Assembly: GCF_001579845.1 (NCBI RefSeq)
Contig: NZ_CP007440.1
Span: 4,114,029 to 4,178,028 of the forward strand
Length of the DNA stretch: 64,000 nt
Direction: 5' to 3'
Source: Rhodoplanes sp. Z2-YC6860
GTDB taxonomy: Bacteria; Pseudomonadota; Alphaproteobacteria; Rhizobiales; Xanthobacteraceae
Positions 42,101 through 48,980 of this stretch are shown here, one piece after another; the first letter of the stretch is position 1, and the number at the start of each line of letters is the position of its first letter. A program made the position numbers and the translations under genes. Below the pieces are notes generated by a model. The model saw only the letters and a list, made by a program, of their open reading frames with translations. It ran no database searches and was not told the DNA's origin.

Positions 42101-42717
42101 ATCTCCTGGGCGACGAGCAGTCCGGCCACATCAAGGAGGTCGGGTTCGAGCTCTACCAGCAGATGCTGGAAGAGGCCGTCACGTCGCTCAAGGCTGGCAT
42201 CGCCGAGCCGGTCGCCGACCGCTGGTCGCCGCAAATCACCATCGGCACACCGGTGCTGATCCCAGAGGACTATGTCGCCGATCTTTCGGTGCGGCTCGCG
42301 CTCTACCGGCGGCTCGCCGATCTCGAAGAAGACCAGGACATCGAGGCGTTCGGCGCCGAGCTCGTCGACCGCTTCGGGCCGCTGCCGGACGAGGTCGAGC
42401 ATCTGCTCAAGATCGTCGCCATCAAGGCGTTGTGCCGCAAAGCCAATGTCGAGAAGATCGAGGCTGGTCCCAAGGGTGCGGTGCTGCAATTCCGCGACAA
42501 CGCCTTCGCCAATCCGGAGGGCCTGATTGCCTTTATCAGCAAGCAGGGCGCTTCGGCCAAGGTGCGGCCGGACATGAAGGTCGTGCTGTTCTACGACTGG
42601 GAGAAGCCCGCGCAACGGCTGCACGGCACCACGGCGGTGCTGCGCAATCTCGTGCGGATCGCCGGGCAGGCGAAGACAACCGCGCCAGCCGCGCAAAAGC
42701 AGAAAGCATCGGCCTGA
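39166..42717 (+). CDS. mfd: Mfd transcription-repair coupling factor
   Basis: 1183 aa. Mfd removes RNA polymerase stalled at lesions and recruits UvrA. UvrB-like region (about 35-350, ALARQLSFFAPGLEVLQFPA), RNA-polymerase-interacting domain (about 500-560, GDLVVHVDHGIGRFVGLQNI), then translocase motifs GDVGFGKTEVALRAA, DEEQHFG, TATPIPRTLQLAL and QLRGRVGRSKLRAYAL, and a C-terminal D7 domain. ATG 39166 follows TTG 39163 immediately; ATG is preferred. It starts 4 bases after the sdhE stop. Confidence 0.96.
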   Translation: MAKLAAVKSPAELLAPDRPLTLANVADGAEGVVIADLAKAVAARANAPATSAVVICRDGPRMAALARQLSFFAPGLEVLQFPAWDCLPYDRVSPHAAIVAQRMTALSRLVRIKGREKPAVLLTTVNAALQRVPSRDQIAKQALSAAPGNVLGMEGVIRWLELNGFIRSSTVREPGDYAVRGGILDLFAPGMDLPVRLDFFGDTIETIRSFDPENQRSVMDMRGLDLVPVAEFQLTTDTIRKFRTGYVAAFGAAGPDDILYEAVSEGRRHAGMEHWLPLFHDRMDTLFDYLPGAPVILENLVEDAARERITQIADYYEARKEPLAAESVPYKPLPPDKLYLPEAEWNERLGTSALARLTPFAVPDGGAAHVDVGTHQGKNFAAERTDNAAGVFDAVTKHVMALQADGKRVVIALWSEGARERMKHVLAEHGLHNLTNVGSWTDALGLPKPQVALAVLGLETGFETADAAVIGEQDILGDRLVRPRRASKRAENFIAEVTSLSTGDLVVHVDHGIGRFVGLQNIEAAGAPHDCLEIQYAEGAKLYLPVENIELLSRYGSEDTGAELDRLGGTGWQTRKARMKNRIREIAHELIKIAAERKLREAPKLVPPSGAMDEFAAGFPYEETEDQQSAIDATLDDLATGRPMDRLICGDVGFGKTEVALRAAFDTVMNGKQVAVVVPTTLLARQHAKTFSERFRGFPVQVGQASRLVTSTELARVKKGIADGGIDIVVGTHALLGKAIKFKDLGLVIVDEEQHFGVAHKERLKALRAEVHVLTLTATPIPRTLQLALTGVRDLSIIASPPVDRLAVRTFVSPFDPIVVREALLRERYRGGQSFYVCPRIEDLAGAKDFLEKHVPEVKVTVAHGQMPPQVLEDIMSAFYDGKFDVLLSTTIVESGLDIPAANTLIVHRADMFGLAQLYQLRGRVGRSKLRAYALFTLPEKKKITPQAERRLKVLQSLDTLGAGFQLASHDLDIRGAGNLLGDEQSGHIKEVGFELYQQMLEEAVTSLKAGIAEPVADRWSPQITIGTPVLIPEDYVADLSVRLALYRRLADLEEDQDIEAFGAELVDRFGPLPDEVEHLLKIVAIKALCRKANVEKIEAGPKGAVLQFRDNAFANPEGLIAFISKQGASAKVRPDMKVVLFYDWEKPAQRLHGTTAVLRNLVRIAGQAKTTAPAAQKQKASA

Positions 42718-42738
42718 CGCGCCGTCCAGAAAAGAAGT

Positions 42739-42768
42739 GGCCCCGCCTCGGGGGGAGGAGGCGGGGCC
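42739..42768 (-). other. Stable hairpin with CCTCCTCCC/C6 loop (minus strand)
   Basis: Perfect 10-base arms GGCCCCGCCT and AGGCGGGGCC enclose, on the minus strand, CCTCCCCCCG. The end of the 5' arm plus loop reads CCTCCTCCC, the anti-Shine-Dalgarno-like motif found in alphaproteobacterial 'cuckoo' sRNAs. A U-rich tail (ACTTCTTTTC) follows on the minus strand. It lies downstream of the small membrane-protein gene and also after the mfd stop, so it could be a terminator or a 3' UTR-derived sRNA. Confidence 0.55.
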
Positions 42769-42838
42769 GTTCCAAAGCAGGCTGGGTTCGGGGGGCTGGG
42801 CTGCCTGCTTCGTACTGAACTTCTGGAAAAGAATGTTC

Positions 42839-43045
42839 TCAGCGGATCGTCGCGCCATCCTTGCCGGCATAGGCCGGCGTGGGGACGGCTTTGACGACCG
42901 CCGGGCCGGTTGCGGTGGCGGCTGTGTCGAAGCTGCTCGTGCGGGCGTTGATGCCGACAACGACGACGACAATCGCTGCCGCGAGCGAAACCAGGACGAT
43001 CTTGAGGTGCGTGGCGCCGCGGGCGCGCAGGAGCGTCGAGTCCAT
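42839..43045 (-). CDS. Small single-pass membrane protein
   Basis: 68 aa. It begins MDSTLLRARGATHLKIVLVS, continues into one hydrophobic helix (VSLAAAIVVVVVGINA, about 18-36), then a short Ala/Thr-rich periplasmic tail. Very similar small proteins of unknown function are common in Bradyrhizobium and relatives. ATG 43045 has AGGGAG 7 bases upstream, which decides the start against longer in-frame options at 43063 and 43117. Confidence 0.78.
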   Translation of the reverse strand: MDSTLLRARGATHLKIVLVSLAAAIVVVVVGINARTSSFDTAATATGPAVVKAVPTPAYAGKDGATIR

Positions 43046-43234
43046 CTGTAGTCTCCCTGCCATGCTGATCGTCTTGAATGCGATCCCAATCATGCTGTTC
43101 GACGTTTGATGCAGCATGTTAGTTCGGCGCTCTTCATCGCTCTATTGAACATAGGGAAGCTGCTGCTACCCAAAACGATCGGCGCGCTAGACGTTCGTAT
43201 ATTGGTGTAGAAGCGCGCGATCTTCCCTGGACGT

Positions 43235-43272
43235 CAAAAAAATGCGGCTGGCTCGGGGGGAGAGCCAGCCGC
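43235..43272 (-). terminator. Rho-independent terminator of the L,D-transpeptidase gene, C6 loop
   Basis: On the minus strand, perfect 11-base arms GCGGCTGGCTC and GAGCCAGCCGC (43262-43272 with 43244-43254) enclose the loop TCCCCCC and are followed by seven T's (43242-43236). It lies about 60 bases after the transpeptidase stop. Confidence 0.88.
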
Positions 43273-43285
43273 GCGCGAACCTGGT

Positions 43286-43306
43286 CGGTGGGGTTGGGGG
43301 GGGTGG
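43286..43306 (+). other. G-rich tract in the transpeptidase 3' region
   Basis: Plus-strand tract of G-runs (GGTGGGGTTGGGG followed by GGGGTGG) between the transpeptidase stop and its terminator. It could form a G-quadruplex as DNA; the mRNA strand is C-rich. GGTC/GACC flank it. Confidence 0.4.
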
Positions 43307-43330
43307 ACCGGGGCCGCGATGAAAGACTTC

Positions 43331-44050
43331 CTAGTAGAGACTGAAGGGCCGAACCGAATTGGCGCCTGCCACGCTCAAGCGCGCTTGAGCCTGCGGCGGT
43401 GCGGCATGCGGAACCTTCGCTTCGAGGCGCGGCCTGTCAGGCAGGACGATGACCTTGGTTCCGACGTTCACGCGGTTGTAGAGATCAATCACATCCTCGT
43501 TGACCATGCGGATACATCCGCTCGAGACATGCGAACCGATCGTCTCGGGAGCATTGGTGCCGTGGATGCGATAGACTGTATTACCGAGATACATCGCGCG
43601 GGCGCCCAAAGGATTGGACGGGCCGCCGGCCATGAAGCGCGGCAGATAGGGTTGCCGTTGCAACATCTCTTCGGGCGGGATCCAGTCGGGCCATTCGGAC
43701 TTGCGTGCGATCGACTGCACGCCGGACCAGGTGAAGCCGTCACGGCCGACACCAATGCCGTAGCTGATGGCCTTGCCGCCGCCGAGCACGTAGTAGAGCC
43801 GCGTGTGCGGCGTATCGATGACGATCGTGCCCGGCGCTTCGCGGGTCTGGTAGTTGACGATCTGCCGCCGGAACCGGTCTGGCAGCTCTTTGGTCATTTC
43901 GGCGTCCTCGCGGTCCGGCGTGATCTGCTGGAAGATCGGGCCTTGCTGGCCGAACCACGGAGCATAGCCGAGCGGTTCTGCATGAGCGGCGGTGCTGGCT
44001 ACGAGCGTGGCGGCGAGAGCGACGGTCGTGTGGATGCTCAGGCGTGACAT
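43331..44050 (-). CDS. L,D-transpeptidase (YkuD/ErfK family), exported
   Basis: 239 aa. A signal peptide (TTVALAATLVASTAAHAEPL) precedes a YkuD domain (about 70-200) with the catalytic motif HGTNAPETIGSHVSSGCIRM (His and Cys present). It would make 3-3 peptidoglycan crosslinks or attach proteins to peptidoglycan in the periplasm. The C-terminal 30 residues are a Pro/Ala-rich tail. ATG 44050 fits the signal peptide; a longer frame to 44215 was rejected. A clear terminator follows at 43235-43272. Confidence 0.93.
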   Translation of the reverse strand: MSRLSIHTTVALAATLVASTAAHAEPLGYAPWFGQQGPIFQQITPDREDAEMTKELPDRFRRQIVNYQTREAPGTIVIDTPHTRLYYVLGGGKAISYGIGVGRDGFTWSGVQSIARKSEWPDWIPPEEMLQRQPYLPRFMAGGPSNPLGARAMYLGNTVYRIHGTNAPETIGSHVSSGCIRMVNEDVIDLYNRVNVGTKVIVLPDRPRLEAKVPHAAPPQAQARLSVAGANSVRPFSLY

Positions 44051-44082
44051 GATAGACCCCTGCGATTGAACGATCGAAGCTG

Positions 44083-44379
44083 CTAGTTCGCGAACGAAGG
44101 AGAGATGTCGCCGGGCGGCGTGCGGTCGGCTGCGACGATCCGCACAACTCGAGCCGCGGGCCCTTGGTCCGACGGCTGGCGGCCGCGCACGCAGTCGCCC
44201 CTGTAGTACGGCCACGCGGCGTCGGCGCAGTTCGTGCCCGCCGGGAGAACGGGGAGGCGGTCGCCTTTCACGCCGCGAGGCTGCTCGATCGTCTCGTTGG
44301 GTCCGGTCGAGGCCGGTGCCACGGCAGCGTCATAGACGACGAACGAAGCGAGTGCGGCGGCAATAGCGATCCGTATCAT
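44083..44379 (-). CDS. Small exported hypothetical protein
   Basis: 98 aa. N-terminal signal peptide (MIRIAIAAALASFVVYDAAV) and a mature part with two Cys in CADAAWPYYRGDCVRGRQ, likely one disulfide, followed by RVVRIVAADR. Short proteins with this CxxxxWPYYxxxC pattern are common in Bradyrhizobium-like genomes; the function is unknown. It lies 32 bases upstream of the L,D-transpeptidase gene on the same strand, suggesting an envelope role. Confidence 0.75.
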   Translation of the reverse strand: MIRIAIAAALASFVVYDAAVAPASTGPNETIEQPRGVKGDRLPVLPAGTNCADAAWPYYRGDCVRGRQPSDQGPAARVVRIVAADRTPPGDISPSFAN

Positions 44380-44555
44380 TGTCGTCTCCCGGTCTGATCT
44401 TGTTGTCGATTGACCGCGAGACTACGAGCGCGAATGTGAGCGCTCCATTGTACGTCCGGCGTGCCCGCTTATCGAAAGGGACACTGTCCTATCCGAAGGT
44501 TTAGGGGGATATCGGCGATATGCGGGTGGCAATATGCGGTGGCTCGGGCCAGCCG

Positions 44556-44960
44556 TCACGCGGCATTGAGCGCGCGATCAAGACAGACGATCAGGTTCGC
44601 TTCGCTATAGGGCTTGCTCATGAAGGAGATTGCTCCGGACCGCATGGCGCGGTCCCGCACCTGGTCGTCCGGAAACGCCGTAATGAAGATGATTGGTATG
44701 CGGTGGCCGCCGGCGGCCAGCCGTTCCTGAAGTTCGATGCCGTTAAGCCCCGGCATGTGGACGTCCGAGATCAGGCACGACGTTTCTTGCACCCGGTTTG
44801 AGCCGAGAAACTCTTCCGCTGACGAGAACGTGGCTGCGCGATAGCCCAGCGACCTTATCAACGCTTTGGTTGCATCGCGAACAGCTTCATCGTCGTCAAC
44901 AATCGAAATCATCGGCGTGTTTTTTTGAGGCAAGGAACGATCCTCTCGGCTTTTGTACAA
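44556..44960 (-). CDS. Stand-alone response-regulator receiver protein
   Basis: 134 aa, a receiver domain only, with no output domain. Phosphoacceptor Asp66 (ISDVHMPG), acidic pocket VDDDE, Thr94 (FITAF) and Lys116 (MSKPYS) are all present, so phosphorylation is expected. ATG 44912 (MISIVDDDE) is a shorter alternative start. It lies 90 bases downstream of the FixJ-type regulator and may serve as a phosphate sink or competing partner for the nearby histidine kinase. Confidence 0.88.
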   Translation of the reverse strand: MYKSREDRSLPQKNTPMISIVDDDEAVRDATKALIRSLGYRAATFSSAEEFLGSNRVQETSCLISDVHMPGLNGIELQERLAAGGHRIPIIFITAFPDDQVRDRAMRSGAISFMSKPYSEANLIVCLDRALNAA

Positions 44961-45050
44961 ATATGAGGGGATTCGGCCGATGCCGCCACGATGCTTGCAG
45001 CGCGGTCCAATGCCAGAAAGGCTAACGGAACTATACTTAAGTGTATGGAG

Positions 45051-45698
45051 CTAGGGCTTGGTCTGCCGGATGCCGAGTGTGTCCGCCATTCGCACCAGAT
45101 CGGCGAACGATTTCGCTCCCATCTTGTGCATGACGTTGCCGCGGTGGACTTTGACGGTGACTTCGCTCACGCCGATGTCGGCGGCAACCTGCTTGTTCAT
45201 CAGGCCGGACGTGACGAGGGCCATCACCTGCTGTTCGCGGGCGGTCAGCGTCTGATAGGCGGACATGAGGTTCGCTGTCGCCCTGTCGTTTTCGCGCCGC
45301 ACGCGGTCACGGTCGAGCCCGACCTGGACCGCATCCAGAAGATCCTGGTCGCGGAACGGCTTCGGCAGGAATTCCACGGCGCCGGCCTTCATCGCCCGCA
45401 CCGTCATCGGGATATCGCCATGCCCGGTGATGAAGATGACCGGAATCTGGATGCTGGACTGGATGAGCTTGGCCTGGAAATCCAGCCCGCTCACACCCGG
45501 CAGGCGGACGTCCAGGACGATGCAACTCGGCGCGTCAGGCATCCGGCCCGCGAGGAACTCGTCTGTGGAGCCGAACGTATTCACCCGCAGGCCGACCGAC
45601 CGAAGCAGCGTCTGCAACGAAGCCCGCACGCCGGCATCGTCGTCGATGACGAAGACGGTTGCTTCATTGTCCTGAGATGGCTTCGGAATGGCCGCCAT
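45051..45698 (-). CDS. FixJ-type response regulator (receiver plus LuxR HTH)
   Basis: 215 aa. Receiver domain (about 12-130) with Asp63 in CIVLDVRLPG, Thr91 and Lys113 (FLPKPF), then a LuxR-type HTH (about 150-205; LTAREQQVMALVTSGLMNKQ, then VAADIGVSEVTVKVHRGNVM). It is a transcriptional regulator activated by the histidine kinase encoded 9 bases upstream. Similarity to FixJ is at family level; nothing shows that it controls nitrogen fixation. Confidence 0.92.
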   Translation of the reverse strand: MAAIPKPSQDNEATVFVIDDDAGVRASLQTLLRSVGLRVNTFGSTDEFLAGRMPDAPSCIVLDVRLPGVSGLDFQAKLIQSSIQIPVIFITGHGDIPMTVRAMKAGAVEFLPKPFRDQDLLDAVQVGLDRDRVRRENDRATANLMSAYQTLTAREQQVMALVTSGLMNKQVAADIGVSEVTVKVHRGNVMHKMGAKSFADLVRMADTLGIRQTKP

Positions 45699-45707
45699 GC
45701 ATGTGTC

Positions 45708-47738
45708 CTAGCCGGGCGCAACCGGCAGGGTGAAGCAAAATTCGGTTCCGTGCGCCTTTGCGGGCGCGGCCCAGAGCCGTCCGCCATGGGATTGGACGAT
45801 GCCTCGGCAGATTGGCAGCCCCATGCCCATCCCGGTGCTCTTGGTCGTGAACAGCGGGTCGAACACGCGATTCTTGACGGCTTCGTCGATGCCGGTGCCG
45901 GTGTCCCCGACGACCACCAGCACATTGTCCGTACCGTCAAGTTGCGATCCGATCCGCAGGACGCGCGAACGGTCCGTGACCGAATTCATGGCGTCCGCGC
46001 CGTTGATCACCAGGTTCATGATGACCTGCTGCAACTGGACGCGGTCACCGAGCACAGGCGGCACCTCGCTCGGCAAGGAGGTCTTCACTATGACATTGCG
46101 CTGGCGCAGCGTGTTCATGGTGAGCGCCAGCACCTCGCGGATGGCCTCGTTGATGTCGGTTGCGACGTAGTCGGGTTTCCGGTTTCTGAGAAATGCGCGG
46201 ATGCGGCCGATCACCTCGCTCGCGCGATTACCCTCCTGGATCGCACCTTCGAGCGCGTCCTTGGCTTCTGCCAGATCGGGCGTGGCACGGTCGAGCCATC
46301 GGAGCGCGGCGTTGCCGTTGGCCACCACTGCGGCGAGCGGCTGATTGATTTCATGCGCGATCGAAGCGGCCAACTCGCCCATCGTCGTCAGCCGCGCGAC
46401 CCGCGCGAGCTCCGCCTGCGCCTCCTGGAGGGCTGCGGTGGCGCGGACGCGTTCGGTCTCGTCGATCGTTGCACCGACGAGCTCGGCCACTTCGCCGGTC
46501 TCGTCGAGCACCAGACTGCAGACGGTGTGGATGTTCTTGACCGTGCCGTCGTGCAGCACCACGCGATAGGAGATGTCGTAAGGCCTTTTTTCTCGTATGG
46601 CTCGTGCGCTCGCTTCATCGAACAGGGCGCGGTCTTCCGGATGGACCCGTTCACGGACCAAGTCGAGTGATGGCGTCGTCACTGCCGGATCGATAGCGAA
46701 GATATTCCACTCTTCCGGCGACCAGAATATCTCGCCGGTCTTCGTTTTCCTGGACCAGAAGCCGGTGTGGCTGAGCTTCTCTGCCTCCGCGAGGTAGGTT
46801 TCCGTGCGATGCAGATCGCTTTCCCGTCGCTCGGCGGTCTGCTTTTTGTTATCGATATCGACGCAGATGCCCACCCATTCGCGGACCGTGCCGTTGTTTT
46901 CCAGAACCGCGTTGGCGCGCACCTGATGCCAGATGTGGACACCGTCGTGCTGCCGGATGCGGTACTCGACCTCGAACGGCGATTTCTGCCGGACCGACCG
47001 TTGCCAGACATCGCGCGCCCGGTCGCGGTCGCCGGGATGCACCGCGGCCAGCCATCCCGAGCCGCGGATTTCATCTGGCGACTGGCCGGTGAAAGCGCAC
47101 CATCCGGGCGACTCGATGAATTGTCCGTCCAAGGTCGCGGTCAACACCAGCGACGAGGTGGCCTGGGCCAGCGCCCGGTAGCGCTGTTCGCTTGCGATCA
47201 CCGCGGCTTGTGCGCGCTTGCGTTCGGTAATTTCCTCGGCCGCGACATTGACGCCGACCACGCGGCCGCCTGGTCCTTTAAGCGGGTACCAGTTCGTCAG
47301 CCAGGCGCGGTCGGCGCCGACGCCGTCCGCGCGCTGTCCATTGACCTCGATGCCTGTGATCGGCTTGCCGCTTTCGACGATGGATCGTACGAGCTGCTCC
47401 ACCTGACCGGCGATATTCGGGACCATTTCGCGGACAGTGTGGCCGAGGTGGCCCTCCACCGAGATGCCGCAGATGTCGGTCAGCCGCTGATTGATCTGCA
47501 AATACTGGCAATCGGGAGACAGGAAGGCGAGCCCGATCGGTGCCGTGTCGTAGATCCAGCGCAGCTCAGGCGGCGCGAGGCCAGCTTCGCCTGCCGCTCG
47601 CCGTGCCACCGACATCGGACGCGCAGTTTGCGCGCCCGTTCGCACGGGTTTCCGCGCCGGTCTTGCCGCTCCTTTCCGCTTGCCCATCGACCCCACCGGC
47701 ACCCCAAAGGGCGCCGACCCATTGACGCGATTGAACAA
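45708..47738 (-). CDS. Cytoplasmic PAS-domain sensor histidine kinase
   Basis: 676 aa. Three PAS domains (about 60-175, 185-300 and 320-430), each with PAC-like ends (VGVNVAAEEITERKRA; VGICVDIDNKKQ; VGATIDETER), a HisKA domain with His462 (SIAHEINQPLAA) and an ATPase domain with N-box Asn575 (MNLVINGADAM), G1 (GDTGTGID) and FDPLFTTKSTGMGMG. No membrane segments, so sensing is internal. HEINQPLAA is shared with FixL/TodS-like kinases. I cannot identify a haem pocket. It is translated just before its regulator (9-base gap). ATG 47687 is a possible alternative start. Confidence 0.92.
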   Translation of the reverse strand: MFNRVNGSAPFGVPVGSMGKRKGAARPARKPVRTGAQTARPMSVARRAAGEAGLAPPELRWIYDTAPIGLAFLSPDCQYLQINQRLTDICGISVEGHLGHTVREMVPNIAGQVEQLVRSIVESGKPITGIEVNGQRADGVGADRAWLTNWYPLKGPGGRVVGVNVAAEEITERKRAQAAVIASEQRYRALAQATSSLVLTATLDGQFIESPGWCAFTGQSPDEIRGSGWLAAVHPGDRDRARDVWQRSVRQKSPFEVEYRIRQHDGVHIWHQVRANAVLENNGTVREWVGICVDIDNKKQTAERRESDLHRTETYLAEAEKLSHTGFWSRKTKTGEIFWSPEEWNIFAIDPAVTTPSLDLVRERVHPEDRALFDEASARAIREKRPYDISYRVVLHDGTVKNIHTVCSLVLDETGEVAELVGATIDETERVRATAALQEAQAELARVARLTTMGELAASIAHEINQPLAAVVANGNAALRWLDRATPDLAEAKDALEGAIQEGNRASEVIGRIRAFLRNRKPDYVATDINEAIREVLALTMNTLRQRNVIVKTSLPSEVPPVLGDRVQLQQVIMNLVINGADAMNSVTDRSRVLRIGSQLDGTDNVLVVVGDTGTGIDEAVKNRVFDPLFTTKSTGMGMGLPICRGIVQSHGGRLWAAPAKAHGTEFCFTLPVAPG

Positions 47739-47929
47739 AGCCGAAGCAGACGTGGCGGGGTGGATGTTCGTGCTGCGGCCGCCGCGCCGAGCCCGGATAG
47801 CGTCCTATGTTGCCCTAGGAAAGGCCGCCCGTACATTAGCCCCAAGGACAATGAGCCGGCTACTGGCCTCCGTTTCCGGGAATGCCCGGGTGGCGTCCGC
47901 AAATACAGGTACTGGAGAACCGTCTCTGT

Positions 47930-48973
47930 CTAAGCCATCGCCCGCGTTCTGGCCGATGCCTTGAGTTCGGGCATCACCTTCTTCGCAAACAATCCGATGG
48001 AATGCAGCGACTCCGCGAGGCTCATGTCGCCGAACACCATCTGGCACATCAGATAATTGCTGCCAGACTCTTCTATCCGTCGTGACAGCACGTCGAGGAC
48101 AGTCTGCGGCGAGCCTGCGATACCGAGTTCGCGCTGTACCACATCGGGGAAGTTGTCCGCGCGCTCACCGTGCACCGGAGAACGACCGTGCAAGTGATAG
48201 AGATAGTGGAAGCTGTGGTGCCAGACCTTGTAGGCGCGGTCGGCGAGCTTCTGTGCTTCGGCATCGGTGTCGCCGACCACGACGAACACATTCATACCCA
48301 TCTTGATCTTCGGATCGAGCCCGCCGTTCTGTCGCGCGGTCTCCTTGTAGCGCTCGACGCGCGCGCGCATTTCTGACGGCCGCTGGATCGCCACGAAATT
48401 CATGTTGGCGCGCGCGGCCTGCTCGGCGTTCTCGAGCGAGCTCACGCCCATCCACAGCGGCGGATGGGGCTTCTGCAGCGTCTCGAGCTCGATCGGCACG
48501 TCCGTGGCAGTCCGGTATTGGCCCTGCACGGTGACGCGCTTTTTCGTGAACGAGTCCTTCATGATCTGCCAGGTTTCGGCGAACGTTTGCCGCGACTCCT
48601 TGAAATCGGTGGACTCGCCGTAATAGCCCGCCTCGACGGGCGAGATGCCACGGCCGATGCCGAGCTCGAGCCTTCCACCGCTGAGCTGATCGAGCATGCA
48701 GATCTCCTCGGCGAGCCGCAGCGGGTGATAGAACGGCAGAATGTAGACGAGGGGGCCGAACCGCAGCGTCGTGGTGCGCTGTGCCACCGACGCGAGGAAG
48801 ATGCCGGGCGAGGCAGCCATGCCGAGCGGCGTAAAGTGGTGCTCGGCGATGTGGTAGCAGTAGAAGCCGTGGCGTTCGTAAGCCTGCGCGATCTGGATGC
48901 GTTCCTCGAAGAATTGCCGAAGTGGTGCACCCGATCGATCGACGTGATCGAAGACGCCGAATTCCATTTTCAA
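47930..48973 (-). CDS. LLM-class (luciferase-like) flavin-dependent oxidoreductase
   Basis: 347 aa. A clear paralogue of the protein at 4166-5191: MKMEFGVFDHVDRSGAPLRQ, AEHHFTPLGMAASPGIF, SGGRLELGIGRGISPVEAGY and PPLWMGVSSLENAEQ align throughout. It would use reduced flavin and O2 on an organic substrate. It is the last gene of the minus-strand unit ThDP enzyme, cytochrome c, Bug protein, oxidoreductase, only 7 bases after the Bug gene. No flavin reductase lies next to it. Confidence 0.88.
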   Translation of the reverse strand: MKMEFGVFDHVDRSGAPLRQFFEERIQIAQAYERHGFYCYHIAEHHFTPLGMAASPGIFLASVAQRTTTLRFGPLVYILPFYHPLRLAEEICMLDQLSGGRLELGIGRGISPVEAGYYGESTDFKESRQTFAETWQIMKDSFTKKRVTVQGQYRTATDVPIELETLQKPHPPLWMGVSSLENAEQAARANMNFVAIQRPSEMRARVERYKETARQNGGLDPKIKMGMNVFVVVGDTDAEAQKLADRAYKVWHHSFHYLYHLHGRSPVHGERADNFPDVVQRELGIAGSPQTVLDVLSRRIEESGSNYLMCQMVFGDMSLAESLHSIGLFAKKVMPELKASARTRAMA

Positions 48974-48980
48974 CTCCCGA

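Noticed and set aside
41305-43089. 594-codon open frame on the minus strand
   Set aside because: It is mostly antisense to mfd and runs through the hairpin region and the small membrane-protein gene in another frame.
45708-47738. Naming the kinase FixL with an oxygen-sensing haem
   Set aside because: The kinase core resembles FixL, but no haem-pocket signature could be confirmed by eye and no fix genes are nearby.
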